DNA of 64,000 nt from assembly GCA_034440575.1 (NCBI GenBank), contig JAOTOL010001497.1, positions 1,249,367 to 1,313,366 on the forward strand. The letters are read 5' to 3'. The first letter of the stretch is position 1, and every line of letters begins with the position of its first letter. Shown in pieces: positions 33,514 to 44,557 of the stretch. Below the pieces are notes generated by a model. That model was not told the origin of the DNA, searched no databases, and saw only the letters and a list, made by a program, of their open reading frames with translations. This DNA comes from Imbricaverruca yamaguchii. Taxonomy: Eukaryota; Arthropoda; Thecostraca; Neoverrucidae. Position numbers and translations under genes: made by a program.

Positions 33514-34544
33514 CTGAAACAAGCACCAGTCGGAATTACGGCGGTATTCAGCTAATTTGTCTCCGAAAACACGCTTCCACTCCAGTTCGGACTGGACAAA
33601 AATGGACTCAACGTGCACACCGATCGGCAATTGTAGAAGGGAGAATTTCACTAGGTCGAATATGCAAATGTCATCAACAAAACGTAATCCGCCGATCAAT
33701 CGAGTCGCCCAATACCAGCCACCCAGCCCACAGCCCACCATCCAGATAACCGCTCCCCTGAACCAGCAAATGTCAGCATGGCGCCGACTCGTCAAACGTC
33801 TGCCGGCGCCGAGCGTGTGTCCCCGTCAAATGGAGACAACCGGCGCATGCGCACTGACTCTGCTCCCGCTCCCGCCGTCGTCTCTTTATTTAAAAATAAA
33901 AACAAAAAAGCAAACGAAAAAACACCAACCCCACGTGAAACTAACTGAAGCCAACGTTCCTGCAATGTCTCAAAAACCGGCGATTACCCCCCCCCCCCCA
34001 ACTACACCCCTACCACATGGCACCGCCCGGACTGGCAAATATTCTCTTCCGTACCAGCTTCAGCATAGACCAGTTTCACCATCTCACCTGTCTACAAGTC
34101 GACTCAACTTTACTAATTCCTACGCTTCAAACTTCAAGACGTCTCAGCTCTACCTCGACTCGCCTCAACAAGCCAGCTTTATTCTTCTTCGCTCCCTCTT
34201 ATCCTCACCACGATACTCCTCATACCCGTTCACCCTCACCAAAAACCGGCACAGATCACTAACACCACAAACGCCCACCGGGAAACAGCCGACATCACCA
34301 CACAGTGGCAGGCTGGTAAATGCGTACACACACACGGAGTCTCCAGAACTGCAATGCTACCGTGCCAGGCATAACTGTAAGCGCATCGAAACTGGCAGAT
34401 GCAGCATCTCCGGCTGTTTTTTATAAAATAAATTTGATCCGAATTGTTGCTGCGGTGGCTTGAGGAACCAGGGTTCTATTGCTAAGCAGAGCTTGTTGCG
34501 TGAACCCTGGACCCACCACCCGATCCATGAACTCCAGCTCAACG
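33514..34544. other. No gene recognised
   Basis: An A-rich patch lies at 33885-33930 and a 13-base C run at 33988-34000. No domain is seen in the open frames. Confidence 0.5.
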
Positions 34545-34554
34545 GCATAATTTA

Positions 34555-34762
34555 GACGGAAATTTTAACGTGCCGCCAATGCACCGACACGGCCGCCCGG
34601 TAGCTGGTCCCCTGCCTTATCGGGCCAGCTGCCAACTGATACTCCCGGCCGGGGGCTAAATGCGAGCGCGCAAAGCGACTCGAACCCTGTGTTGCCAGTA
34701 CAGGGGAGACCAGTGCAGGCCAGCGCTCTAACCAACTGAGCTACCGGGGCGGCAAAATTGAG
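34555..34762 (-). mobile_element. tRNA-Ala-like SINE, family 2
   Basis: On the minus strand the head reads CCCCGGTAGCTCAGTTGGTTAGAGCGCTGG, with TGC in the anticodon region, then box B GGGTTCGAGTC. The arms do not pair fully. The body ends near CAGCTACCGGGC. Confidence 0.7.
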
Positions 34763-34794
34763 TATTCTGTTCAACAAGAATACTAAATGTTGCC

Positions 34795-35095
34795 CCAACT
34801 GTTGCTGAAGTGACTATAAAACACGGCGTTGTGCTAACCGCCGCCTGCTGCGTCCCACTTCGCCTCACCACCCGGTCCGGGAATTCCGGTCCAACTGGAG
34901 AATTCCAGAGCGCCAAGCGTGCTGCAAATGCGCCAACGTGGCCGAACCCCCGGCCTTTCCGGGTCCTTGACCAACTGATCCTCCCTGCCGGGGACTGCAC
35001 GAGTGTGCGACACGACTCGACCGATGACTTACCAGGACAAGGGAAACCAATATGTTCCAGCGCTCCAACCAATCGTGGTATCCAGACTGTCAAAT
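34795..35095 (-). mobile_element. Diverged second copy of SINE family 2
   Basis: On the minus strand it shares GGTTGGAGCGCTGG, CGAGTCG and GGATCAGTTGGTC landmarks with the element at 34555-34762 but is much more mutated. The two lie in tandem orientation. Confidence 0.5.
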
Positions 35096-35867
35096 GATTC
35101 CACGAAAAAGTCGATCTATTTGCCTTAGTCTTGCCACGTTGTCGACATCCTTAGCATAGAGTAGGAAAGAACATTTCATAAACCCACGCGGCACACTTGC
35201 TGGCTTTCGGCAGCTTAAAATATACGATACCAGCACACTTGGAACCGGCGATATGTAGTGTTAAGTCTGATGCAGTATGACATTCTTATGTCATCGAAGG
35301 TCAAGACATTCTTATGTTCTTATCACATCGAAGTTCTGAAACCGGAAACCAGTGTTTGAAAAACCACATCATTGCCAATATCCACTGTTCCGTGCGCTGG
35401 TGCCGAGCGCCTCAGCCACAGCACTGCACTGACTGGGCACCTACTGCTCGCACTGTTTAACCTGTGTCGCACTCCATAGACCGAGCGGCTAGTGTCCCCA
35501 CGCAAAGATGTCCCCCTACGTTTCAAAAGTTTGCATGAGATCATATCACTGTCAACACCATTTCCATCCCCAAAAAGGAATGAGATATCCGGAGCCAGTA
35601 TGACCATTACGCATGCCCTCGCACTCTGCGTCGGTGAATACTGCGCGTACATCTCCGGAAACGGTCAGCCTTTTGACGCCAACTCGGATTTGGCTGCCCT
35701 CAGCATGATCAGGAGAGGGGTCGGTAGACAGCCTGCGATGTCTCAGACGAGCATGGCGAGCCGCGCGGGCCAACGTCACCGGCCGACCGAGTAAAGGCAC
35801 CTCGATGTCTCCCGCACGACAATGAAAAACATGGCGAAATAAGGCGTTGTTTTGCTCCTCATGTATA
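35096..35867. other. No gene recognised
   Basis: Unique-looking sequence. A short TGACATTCTTATG near-repeat lies at 35277-35312. Confidence 0.5.
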
Positions 35868-36052
35868 GTGGTGGTAGTGGTTATTGGTTTTGTGATACGT
35901 CGGCCGCTGAGTCATGCAGCGTCGCCAATCTCTCATGCCAATCTCTTCGCCCGGGCCGATTGGTCGCGGGCGAAGAGTAGCGACAGGTGAGACTCGAACC
36001 AACAATCTTTCGATCGTGAGACGGGCAACTTACCCCTAGACTACTCGTTCCC
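35868..36052 (-). mobile_element. tRNA-headed SINE, family 1
   Basis: Head with GAGTCTCACCTGTCGC and the same body and AATAACCA-type tail as the 24262 copy; a duplicated GGGCGAAGAG-type segment sits in the body. Confidence 0.85.
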
Positions 36053-36209
36053 ACACGTCATGTATTGGAAAGACCACGCAGGGTTGATGCTAAACGTTTG
36101 CGACACCCACGCCAACGAACACGACACGCCCAGTTGTCTGGTCTGGCAGTTCATCACCAACTAGATAAAACATAACCCGGGGTCCTTGTACGACTCAATC
36201 ACAGCGTGT

Positions 36210-36331
36210 CGCCAACCTCTCACGACGATCGTTCGCGGGCGGACTCGGTAACCCCACCGGTTGTGGGATTCGAACCCACGACCTTGCGATCAGGAGTCCA
36301 GCGCCCTACCGACTGAGCTACAGCGACTCTC
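36210..36331 (-). mobile_element. tRNA-like SINE head, third type
   Basis: On the minus strand GTCGCTGTAGCTCAGTCGGT and GGGTTCGAATCCC have tRNA order. The anticodon stem has three mismatches, so a working tRNA is unlikely. Confidence 0.6.
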
Positions 36332-36702
36332 ACTGAACCGCCTGCATCGTCCCATTCCACGCCGTCGCTTGAGCTGCCGCCATGACGTCTCAGATAGCGA
36401 GAAATATTTGAATTGCACACAACCGTCAAAAAAGCTCGACCTGGAAACCGCAGCCGGATGGCATAACGCACCGCCGAGCGCGAAATATCACACCGTGCCG
36501 GGATTGAGTAAGCCAGTAGGTGGGTGGCCAGCGACCACCGACCAGTGTGGTGTGGCCGCCGTCAGACCAGAGCAAGTCAGCCCAGCCCTGGCCGGCAACC
36601 ACCCTGCCAGACCGTTCGTAATTCCAAGCCGCACCGGCTCCGCCAGCCGAACTAGGCCGGCGGCTCACCTCGCCCCAGCGGGGCGTCGTCGCCCAGCGCT
36701 CT
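36332..36702. other. No gene recognised
   Basis: Spacer between the SINE head and the 33-bp array. No features are seen. Confidence 0.5.
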
Positions 36703-37595
36703 CGACAGCGGCCACTGGCGCCGACACACGACCTGTCACAGCGGCCACTGCCGCCGACACACGACCTGTCACAGCGGCCACTGGCGCCGACACACGACCG
36801 ATCACAGCGGCCAATGGCGCCGACACACGACCGGTCACAGTGGCCACTGGCGCCGACACACGACCTGTCACAGCGGCCACTGGCGCCGACACACGACCTG
36901 TCACAGCGGCCACTGCCGCCGACACACGACCTGTCACAGCGGCCACTGGCGCCGACACACGACCTGTCACAGCGGCCACTGCCGCCGACACACGACCTGT
37001 CACAGCGGCCACTGGCGCCGACACACGACCGGTCACAGCGGCCACTGGCGCCGACACACGACCTGTCACAGCGGCCACTGGCGCCGACACACGACCTGTC
37101 ACAGCGGCCACTGGCGCCGACACACGACCTGTCACAGCGGCCACTGGCGCCGACACACGACCGGTCACAGCGGCCAATGGCGCCGACACACGACCGGTCA
37201 CAGCGGCCACTGGCGCCGACACACGACCTGTCACAGCGGCCACTGGCGCCGACTCACGACCTGCACAGCGGCCACTGCCGCCGACACACGACCTGTCACA
37301 GCGGCCACTGGCGCCGACACACGACCTGTCACAGCGGCCACTGCCGCCGACACACGACCTGTCACAACGGCCACTGGCGCCGACACACGACCAGTCACAG
37401 CGGCCACTGGCGCCGACACACGACCCGTCAGTGGCCACTGGCGCCGACACACGACCGATCACAGCGGCCAATGGCGCCGACAAACGACCTGTCACAGTGG
37501 CCACTGGCGCCGACACACGACCGGTCACCACAGCGGGCACTGGCGCCGACACACGACCGGTCACGGCAGCCGCTGGCGCCGACACCTCGAGACCG
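36703..37595. repeat. 33-bp minisatellite, about 27 copies
   Basis: CACAGCGGCCACTGGCGCCG plus ACACACGACCTGT, with CTGCC/CTGGC and CTGT/CGGT variants. The period is a multiple of three, hence long spurious frames on both strands. It lies about 225 bp past the stop of the 37821 exon. Confidence 0.96.
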
Positions 37596-37719
37596 ATCTC
37601 CCGACACTGTTGACCGCAACAGCTCACTGCAACTCTGCCCACCACAGCTCTTACATGTCCTGGTCCACACAAGTTCTCTCGCGCTCACCAGCTGTCACGT
37701 GAACTCGGTGTACATCGGG

Positions 37720-37725
37720 TTTATT
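37720..37725 (-). terminator. Probable polyadenylation signal AATAAA
   Basis: AATAAA on the minus strand (context CTGAATAAACCC), 96 bp after the TGA at 37821. This is the best placed such signal in the window and would end a short 3' UTR for this isoform. Confidence 0.5.
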
Positions 37726-37820
37726 CAGGCCATCTCGTGCGAAAACGAAATTTTCTGCGATCCGAGACGAGGTCCGGTAAGCCAGACCAACAGCACGCGG
37801 TCTGGACGACCTCGAGCGGC

Positions 37821-38023
37821 TCAGAAGAAGCTGCGCGGCATACGCGGCGCGAACGCGCCCTGCACGCCGTGCACGCTGAAGAGGTGCAGGTTGAGTCGCG
37901 TGGGCCGGCCGAACACGCGCTGGCACAGGTGGCATTGTGTCTTGCCCTGGTGCACTTGCATGTGGCACCGGAACGAGTTAACGTGTTTGTACACGGCACC
38001 GCAGACCCGGCACGTGAACGGAC
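37821..38023 (-). CDS. Alternative terminal exon with C2H2 finger pair (1st, nearest the hub)
   Basis: The acceptor is ggttgggttgcag|GT at 38024, phase 1, junction Gly. Finger 1 starts almost at once: CRVCGAVY...HMQVH with contacts H,N,S,C. The linker is QGKTQ. Finger 2 is CHLCQRVF...HLFSVH with contacts R,T,R,L. A 17-residue tail ends RSFF and TGA at 37821-37823. It is about 11.3 kb from the linker donor, so this isoform has the shortest intron. Confidence 0.93.
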
Positions 38024-38175
38024 CTGCAACCCAACCACGTGCCGGTCACGTCCACGTCACATCCGCCGGCCACGTCCACGCCACTGGCGACGGCCACATG
38101 GGCGCCGTACCCCATCACGCGCCGGTCACGTTCACGTCACACCCGCCAGTAACGTCCACGTCACAGCCGTTGTCG
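38024..38175. repeat. Degenerate CACGTCAC-type repeat
   Basis: Irregular units with GTCACGTCCACGTCAC and CCGCCGGCCACG lie immediately upstream of the acceptor, with more near 38295-38345. Confidence 0.6.
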
Positions 38176-38268
38176 CTACTCTTTGCCCGCGGCCAATCGG
38201 GGCGAGAGATCGACGACGCTACATCACTCAACGGTCGACGTGTCGTGAAATCAATAACCAACTAACAC
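38176..38268 (+). mobile_element. SINE family 1, 3' part only
   Basis: Starts at TGTCGCTACTCTTTGCCCGC and ends CAATAACCAAC, without the tRNA-like head. It is a 5'-truncated copy. Confidence 0.75.
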
Positions 38269-39186
38269 GTCACAGCCGCTGGCCGCCCATTCCGGCGCAC
38301 CACGTGCCGGTCACGTGCCGGTCACGTGCACGCCGCAGCCGCTGGGCACACAGTCGCGCTGGCCCGCCCGGCCCACCAGGTGCCACACCCTGTGGTCGGC
38401 ACCAGCTGCTGACCGCTGATCCCACGACATCGAGCGGAGCGAAGTGTGGCGTTGTTGCGGCAAACTGGCGAGGGGGGGGGGGGGCGATCGCCGTCCACAA
38501 CGAACGCGCCATCGCGAACACACGCGATGGCAATTCCAGCCGCAGAGCCGTAGACCGCACTCGCACTCGGGCGGCGGTCTCACTCTCGGGGCGACTTCAG
38601 CCTTCAGCGGCCACCGCCGAGCGGTGAGACGCCACAGGCAGCCCGTGCGACATCTCCGGTCGTGACGTAACACAGGCGTTGTGCGCGCCGACCAGCAGTC
38701 TGCCGAATGGCCGGCGGCAGCCGAGTCGGTACGCAATGGTGGCCCACGAGGTGCCGCTGGCTGGCCCAGCACTGGACACGCCTCAGCTGGAGCCGTTTGG
38801 TGTGAGAAATTGAGCCTGGCTGACGGCTCACTCCAGCCACTGAACTACAAACTTTCAATCAACACACGATTAAGGTTAAGAAGGGATTTGGTTTGAGGGC
38901 ACTTCGACCAGTTTCGATCATTCGCTGAAAAGGGATTGGCGAATGCACTTTAACACCTCAAGGGACTGTCCCAGATGAATGGTGCAATATCAACTGAATA
39001 CGTAAAATTATATTGGAAGTCTCAGTCCGTCGAGCAGTATCTTTATTTTTTTGCTTCACCCGCCTCCGCACAACTTGCTTACCCGAGCACCACAAATGGC
39101 AGACAGACTAGCATCAAGGTATCCCATTATACTGTCTCAGAACTGGCACCGTAATGTCAACATCCTCATCATCACCTGTTCAGCGC
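38269..39186. other. No gene recognised
   Basis: Contains a 14-base G run at 38471-38484. No exon is seen. Confidence 0.5.
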
Positions 39187-39352
39187 GGTATGAGTGGTCT
39201 AGGGGTAAGTTGCTCGTCTCACAGTCGAAAGGTTGTGGGTTCGAGTCTCACCTGTCGCTACTCTTCGTCCGCGACCAATCGGCGTGAGATTGGTGACGCC
39301 ATGTGGCTCAAAGGTCGATATGTTGTAAGATCAATAATCAACCAACCGAGAA
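39187..39352 (+). mobile_element. tRNA-headed SINE, family 1
   Basis: Head with TGGTCTAGGGGTAAG and GGGTTCGAGTCTC, body CTGTCGCTACTCTTCG, tail GATCAATAATCAACC. Confidence 0.87.
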
Positions 39353-40604
39353 GCTATTCAGCGCGAGTTTCCAACCGCGACAACGGCAATTTGAGAACGT
39401 ACAGCAGCGGTCTTCCCATTATAGTGAAGAATGTGTTTTCTGGTACCGATGCCAGGGGGACCAACAACAAATAAGCCTAGATACGTGAAGTACTGCTGTT
39501 TCAGAACCCAAATACGATTCATATTGTAGTTACGAATTTATTCCAGATCGCTGTAAAACATCATTATTGATGTTGTTTTTCAAAGAAAATGTCAGACTAT
39601 GAGGCAGTTCCATTAATAAACTCAGGTATCGCAGCACAAGGACGGCTGTCGACTAAAATCGACTAACAATACTGAGTTCACATTGTGATAGCGTTCGCGC
39701 CATATTGTATATTGACCAAAACAGACCTATTTTACCGCATCTTTGTGTAGTTGGTTGGTTATTGGGGTTTAATGGCGCATCGACTGCAGAGGTCATGCAG
39801 CGCCCATAACATAGTCACTCATATCAGGTTGTAGAACGGAAGTTGGTACTCAATGTGGCATTGTAAGATCCATTGGCGTGATATACAGCATAACCATACC
39901 AGTTCTACCACATACCTGTCGTATTAATGGGGCGTATACCTGCTCGTGGCAAGGGAGGGGTTCGTGTTGCAGAGTTGGATGAAAGACATACAAAGGGACG
40001 TTGACACGGGGTGGATGCTGGGAAGGGAGAGAGGGATGGACGGTGGGGACTACGCGAGTCCCCGGAAACGCCTCCGTGTTTCCACACCCCTTATCGGGGC
40101 GGCTGTGTTACCCCGATGGAGCGCCAATTCCCTGGCCAGCCGAGTAACGAAGCTGATCCCATTGAGGGGGGGGGGGGGCGCATCTTTGTGTAATACGTCG
40201 CGCAGCTGTCAATTCCCTGAACTTTCCAGAGTGCATGTGTGCTACTCGTTATGCTTAGCATAACCCCAAGCAACAAACTGAGGCGCCGCAACGCACAGCT
40301 GTCAGAAACGGAGCACGCTAGCGTAACTAGCACCTAATACAACCACATGCGTCGTCTGAGCACTTCATGAACACCCACTCCATCGATTATGCATAATTAC
40401 TGAGAAGCTGAGCTTCTTTTTTATGAAAAACACTACAATGGGGCAGTGGCAACGTTAAGTTAAGGTGCAGTGGAGGAGTCATATATCAGAGTGGTTATGA
40501 TAGACGGTAGATGATGTCATTGTTTTGCGGTAATGTAAATATGCCCATAGACGCAAAGACCTGAGTCGTCTGCCGGCATCTGTCACAGTGCCATACGGTT
40601 GGTT
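39353..40604. other. Spacer with a SINE-tail fragment
   Basis: A minus-strand tail copy lies at 39748-39812 (ggttggttattggggttta, then gcgcatcgactgcag). A ten-base G run is at 40168-40177. No exon is seen. Confidence 0.5.
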
Positions 40605-40774
40605 GGTTGGTTGGTTGGTTATTGGTTTTACGACACATCGACCGTTGAGTCATGTAGCGTCGCCGATCTCTCACGCCGACTGGTCGCGGGCGAAGAGTAG
40701 CGACAGGTGAAACTCGAACCCACAACCCTTCGATTGTGAGACGAGCAACTCACCCCTAGGCTACTCATCCCCGT
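40605..40774 (-). mobile_element. tRNA-headed SINE, family 1
   Basis: Same head, body and tail as the 24262 copy. The 3' end is a run of AACC units (four ggtt units on the plus strand at 40600-40618). Confidence 0.87.
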
Positions 40775-42350
40775 GCCATGTGGATACCTCACTGCCCAAG
40801 GCGTCTGCAGCGTGCAGGTTGCAGTCTCGGACAGTCGACGAGCGCGAGCCATGCTGTCTGCGAGAGGACCGGCACAGCGCGGGCGCAGAGGGCGGTTACT
40901 CGTCATCGGCGCACACGCCCGCGTGACGATAGTCATAATACAACCCAGCACGCGCATGACTGCGTAGTCCTGCTCCGTGACGCAGTGCAGAGCTCGCCTC
41001 GCCGTGGTTCCGCAGTGCCAATACATGACGAACTGTTCAGCCACGTCACAATTGTTCCCAGAGGAAATGGCCACCGCTCTCGAACGCCTTGGCCCATTTA
41101 GTGGAATAAAAGTGAACATCTTATTTGGATTGTTCTTCGACGGACATGGCCGCGTATATGCACTGGGCATGCGCTAAGGGAGATGTGCAGGACATGTGGC
41201 GAGACGAGTCGCCATGCATGCCGCAGTATGGCACCTCTGCATAATAAAGTCATTTGACCTCTACAGCTACAACAGCAGGAAACAGGGCCTCCTCGCAGTA
41301 CTGCCTGATCGATAACCACATGCGATATGATCTGATTCCCTGGAGCCTGATTTATTATATATCACCCGTTATTTGGCACGAATCGGTCACTAACAAGTCG
41401 CGTCTAATTTGACTAAGGTGAATAAGTGAGCATAAACATAAATAATATATTACATCGGAAATTAATAACTCAACTGTATTGTGCCGCCATACAACCAGCG
41501 AACATTTTGCTGCGTTTCAGTTCTTAGCTCGCGGCCCAAGCTGGACACAGAACATCACAATTCCTGTCGGATGCCGACGCGTACGACCACGTGTCACTGC
41601 CGTACAGCCGGTCTTGGTTACGACGTGAGGGGCGAGCTCAAGCGATATGTCATACGGGCCGTGATCGTTAGCGTTGTCAAGAGCTACCCACGCAACATTA
41701 GTTTGGCGTTAGTGGCCTGTTTATGCGGATACATGCTGGCATGGCGTAGTACCCTCAATACTTTAAGCAGCTATCAAAATGACACATTGAACATGTTCAC
41801 GCTAGGGTCCCAACATTCAAGGAAACGCTCTTGACGCTTAAAGGTCAATTAATCATTGAGCCTACAGGGCATCCCTACGCACGCTGACCAGGAATACGTA
41901 CTAATACTCCACATTTAAAGACATGCCTTTGCACCGAAAAGAATGACAGAAAAGCCGCCAGAGAGTGCCTCCCATCTAACGTTCAAGTCTTGCCAATCAC
42001 TGCCCTGCTGGGAATGATGGGATTGGCGGCACATGTGAGATGTGCATGCGGAGACTGATGGATCCAGGGATGGATGTAGGTGAAGGGTCATTCCAACCAT
42101 GAACCATACGCGAGGAACGGGACGGCAACTCCATGTCCGAAAGCACATAACACGCCACGTGATTGAAATTACTACCCAACTTAGCAAGGTTCTTTTTCTT
42201 CCTTAAGATAGGGCGCCTCAAGCCTGAATAAAATTATTAACTTGTCGCGAGTCCTCCCCTCCTCGTGACAAGTTAATCATTTTTCCCCTCAAATACCCCA
42301 GCTGGATCCGCCATTGCGCGTCTGCGTCCCGTACAGCCACACTTAGCGGC
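40775..42350. other. No gene recognised
   Basis: Unique-looking sequence of mixed composition. No splice-compatible finger exon is present. Confidence 0.5.
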
Positions 42351-42354
42351 GACA

Positions 42355-42715
42355 TGTCACGAAAAGCCGAACACATCGACGACATCGGATCGATAACTAC
42401 CTCGTTTCCTGCCGGTCACTGCTGGCTCTTCCACGCCACGACAGCCGCCGCATCCGGCGCCACAGACGGCCGGTAAGATCTCGCGCGCGCGCGCGCGCGC
42501 GTTCCCGCCGAGGGCGGCGCTCCCGCGCCGGCCCGCGCAAACAAAGGCGGCGGCGGCGCGGCGCCAGCTGCCACGGCCGACAGCTGGCGGGGCCGGGGCC
42601 GGGGCCGGGGCCGGCTGACAGCTGGCGGCGGCAGCTGCGCTGACGAGGGGTGGGCCGACCGGCCGCCGCCGCCGCCAGCCACGCCACGCTGGCTCCGCGA
42701 CTATCGTCTCAGCCA
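42355..42715. promoter_or_regulatory. CpG-dense GC island, possible internal promoter
   Basis: About 360 bp of very GC-rich DNA with an alternating (CG)n run at 42482-42501 and GGCCGG repeats near 42592-42615, set between ordinary sequence. It encodes no fingers. It lies inside the hub-to-finger intron, where an internal promoter could act. This is inference from composition only. Confidence 0.25.
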
Positions 42716-43640
42716 TCAGCCGAACGTCGACCGTTGGCGTTCAAACGACTGCTGTCCAGCGCTCCAACCCCACTGCGGCCGCCCCTCACCGTGTAAATCA
42801 CGCCACTGGAAGATTGCCGGGGCGTCCAATTGTTTCATAAGAACAAAACTATTAACTTCAGGTAAAGAACCACTTATTGGCACACCGCGGTGTCTCCGTA
42901 TTATGCGCGTAATATACATGCATGTTCCATTGTACATGTAAATTCCATTGCTAAAGCTTCCTTGAATCAATGATTCGGGAATAGGTTCACCATTTTCAAT
43001 CTCCAAAAGGAACAAGGTGTTTTAAAACCAATAACTTTCATGTCCTCACAACTGTGAAGAAGTCACCCACACTTGCTGATGTCGCCCAAACCGGGAGAGT
43101 ACCATGAAATTTGACGTCCGTTTCAGTACCGCCCCGTCGCATCCAAGCCTGACGCAATTATAGTACGATTATAGTTGCCTCCCAATCCTAGAATCTCCGC
43201 CAGAAACTACCACCGCACTATCGGCCGACCATCCGGATTCCTGAGCTCAGCTTCACAAAAAAAAATAACTAGGTTCCGTCCGAATCACGACCTCGCCACG
43301 AATCGGCCCGACGTTGGCGTACTCCGGAGGTGGCGTGTGCACGTGTCCGAGCCTGGTGTGCCCGGCGTGGCACGGCCGGGCCACGTGATCGGCGGGCCGC
43401 CCGACTGTGCTCCAGGCGAGGCGGCGGCCGACCCGGCGGGACGCCGTTGCCGTGACGACCCAGCGGCCATGCGGCGGGCGGCGGGCGGCGCCAGACACCC
43501 CGGGCGGCGGCGGCGGCGGCGGGCGGCGCCACAGCCGCCCCACCGGCGACGGCACTGCTCTCTGCCGCCAGACAGCGCTGACCTGTACACCGCCCTACGC
43601 CTGCCAACACTCTGTACCGGGGACAGTGTATGTATGCCAG
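42716..43640. other. No gene recognised
   Basis: A second GC-rich patch at 43310-43580 without a finger pair or splice support; otherwise mixed. Confidence 0.5.
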
Positions 43641-43643
43641 GCT

Positions 43644-44118
43644 CAGTGTTAAACTATTCATCAACTGGGGTGGAATTTACCACATTCTGAATACTCAATC
43701 GACACCCTTATCCAAGAAGTATCGACATTCTGGTTCTTGATCCATCATTATGAACTCTTTGTGTCTCCTTTCTAACATTACCTCTGTGTGTTAAGTATCA
43801 TTATCATTCTCCCGACAAGGAATGGTGATACAGAAACATTTCGCAATGCAATTTCAGGCAAAGGGATTACCCATGAGATGTTATACAGCACCATTGTATA
43901 TGGTATACAGTACCATTGTACTTTTTTCACTATCCAGAATATAGCTCTTCCTAATATTCACATGTGAAAACAACTGATGAAGGTGCAACCTTTAGCTCAA
44001 ATTTAAGTCTGAAAGACAAAAGCATTTAAAATGACACTAATTCCATGACAATTTTTGACATCCTGCTATGTTCATTTCAACATCTCACACCTAACGGAAG
44101 ACCGACATTTTAACACTG
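43644..44118. mobile_element. hAT-like MITE, complete, 475 bp
   Basis: The ends are CAGTGTTAAACTATTC (left) and, on the other strand, CAGTGTTAAAATGTCGG, which form imperfect terminal inverted repeats. The flanking octamers gccaggct and acctggcc agree at five of eight positions, as expected of an old 8-bp target duplication. The interior matches the 57647-58179 element in opposite orientation. There is no transposase, so it is non-autonomous. Confidence 0.8.
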
Positions 44119-44557
44119 ACCTGGCCGGGTGCCGCTGATCGACTGAAGTGGGGACATTTAGGGCAAGGTCGAACAAAAAGTAGATTGGCCTAAGGTTTGT
44201 TGGCGTCCAAAACATTGTCATCTGTATAAAATCATCTTTTTATTGCTTTGGAAGTTAAACGTTGCTGTTTGATAATCAAGCGTTCTGTGGTAGTGTTCAA
44301 GATTCGCCCGGAAGTACAAACCGAAACAGGTTTGAAAAAAGTTATAAGTGTTCAGTTACCTACGAATTTTCCTCTCCACATCCATAATTGCAAAGTCCAA
44401 ATTCAACCCTACTTGAGGGCAAAGCGACTTGTTTTGAAGAGACCTTGGTATTTATCGATATTGCTATGCTGCATATTGCTATTCTGTTCTCTGGTGACTG
44501 CGTGTGTCCAGCAATCGTAATGTATTTCGAGATACTTCGAACACGCTATTAAACCTC

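Noticed and set aside
33988..34430. Threonine/proline-rich plus-strand frame as a secreted protein
   Set aside because: No signal peptide, domain or splice context; it starts in an A-rich patch and contains a C run.
36247..36329. Functional tRNA gene
   Set aside because: The anticodon stem has three mismatches; internal promoter boxes alone fit a SINE.
36261..38265. Plus-strand frames of 450-480 codons
   Set aside because: Created by the 33-bp repeat; the real coding here is the minus-strand finger exon at 37821-38023.
42357..42716. GC-rich open frames as a gene
   Set aside because: Arg/Ala/Pro-rich frames on both strands with no domain; these are compositional artefacts.
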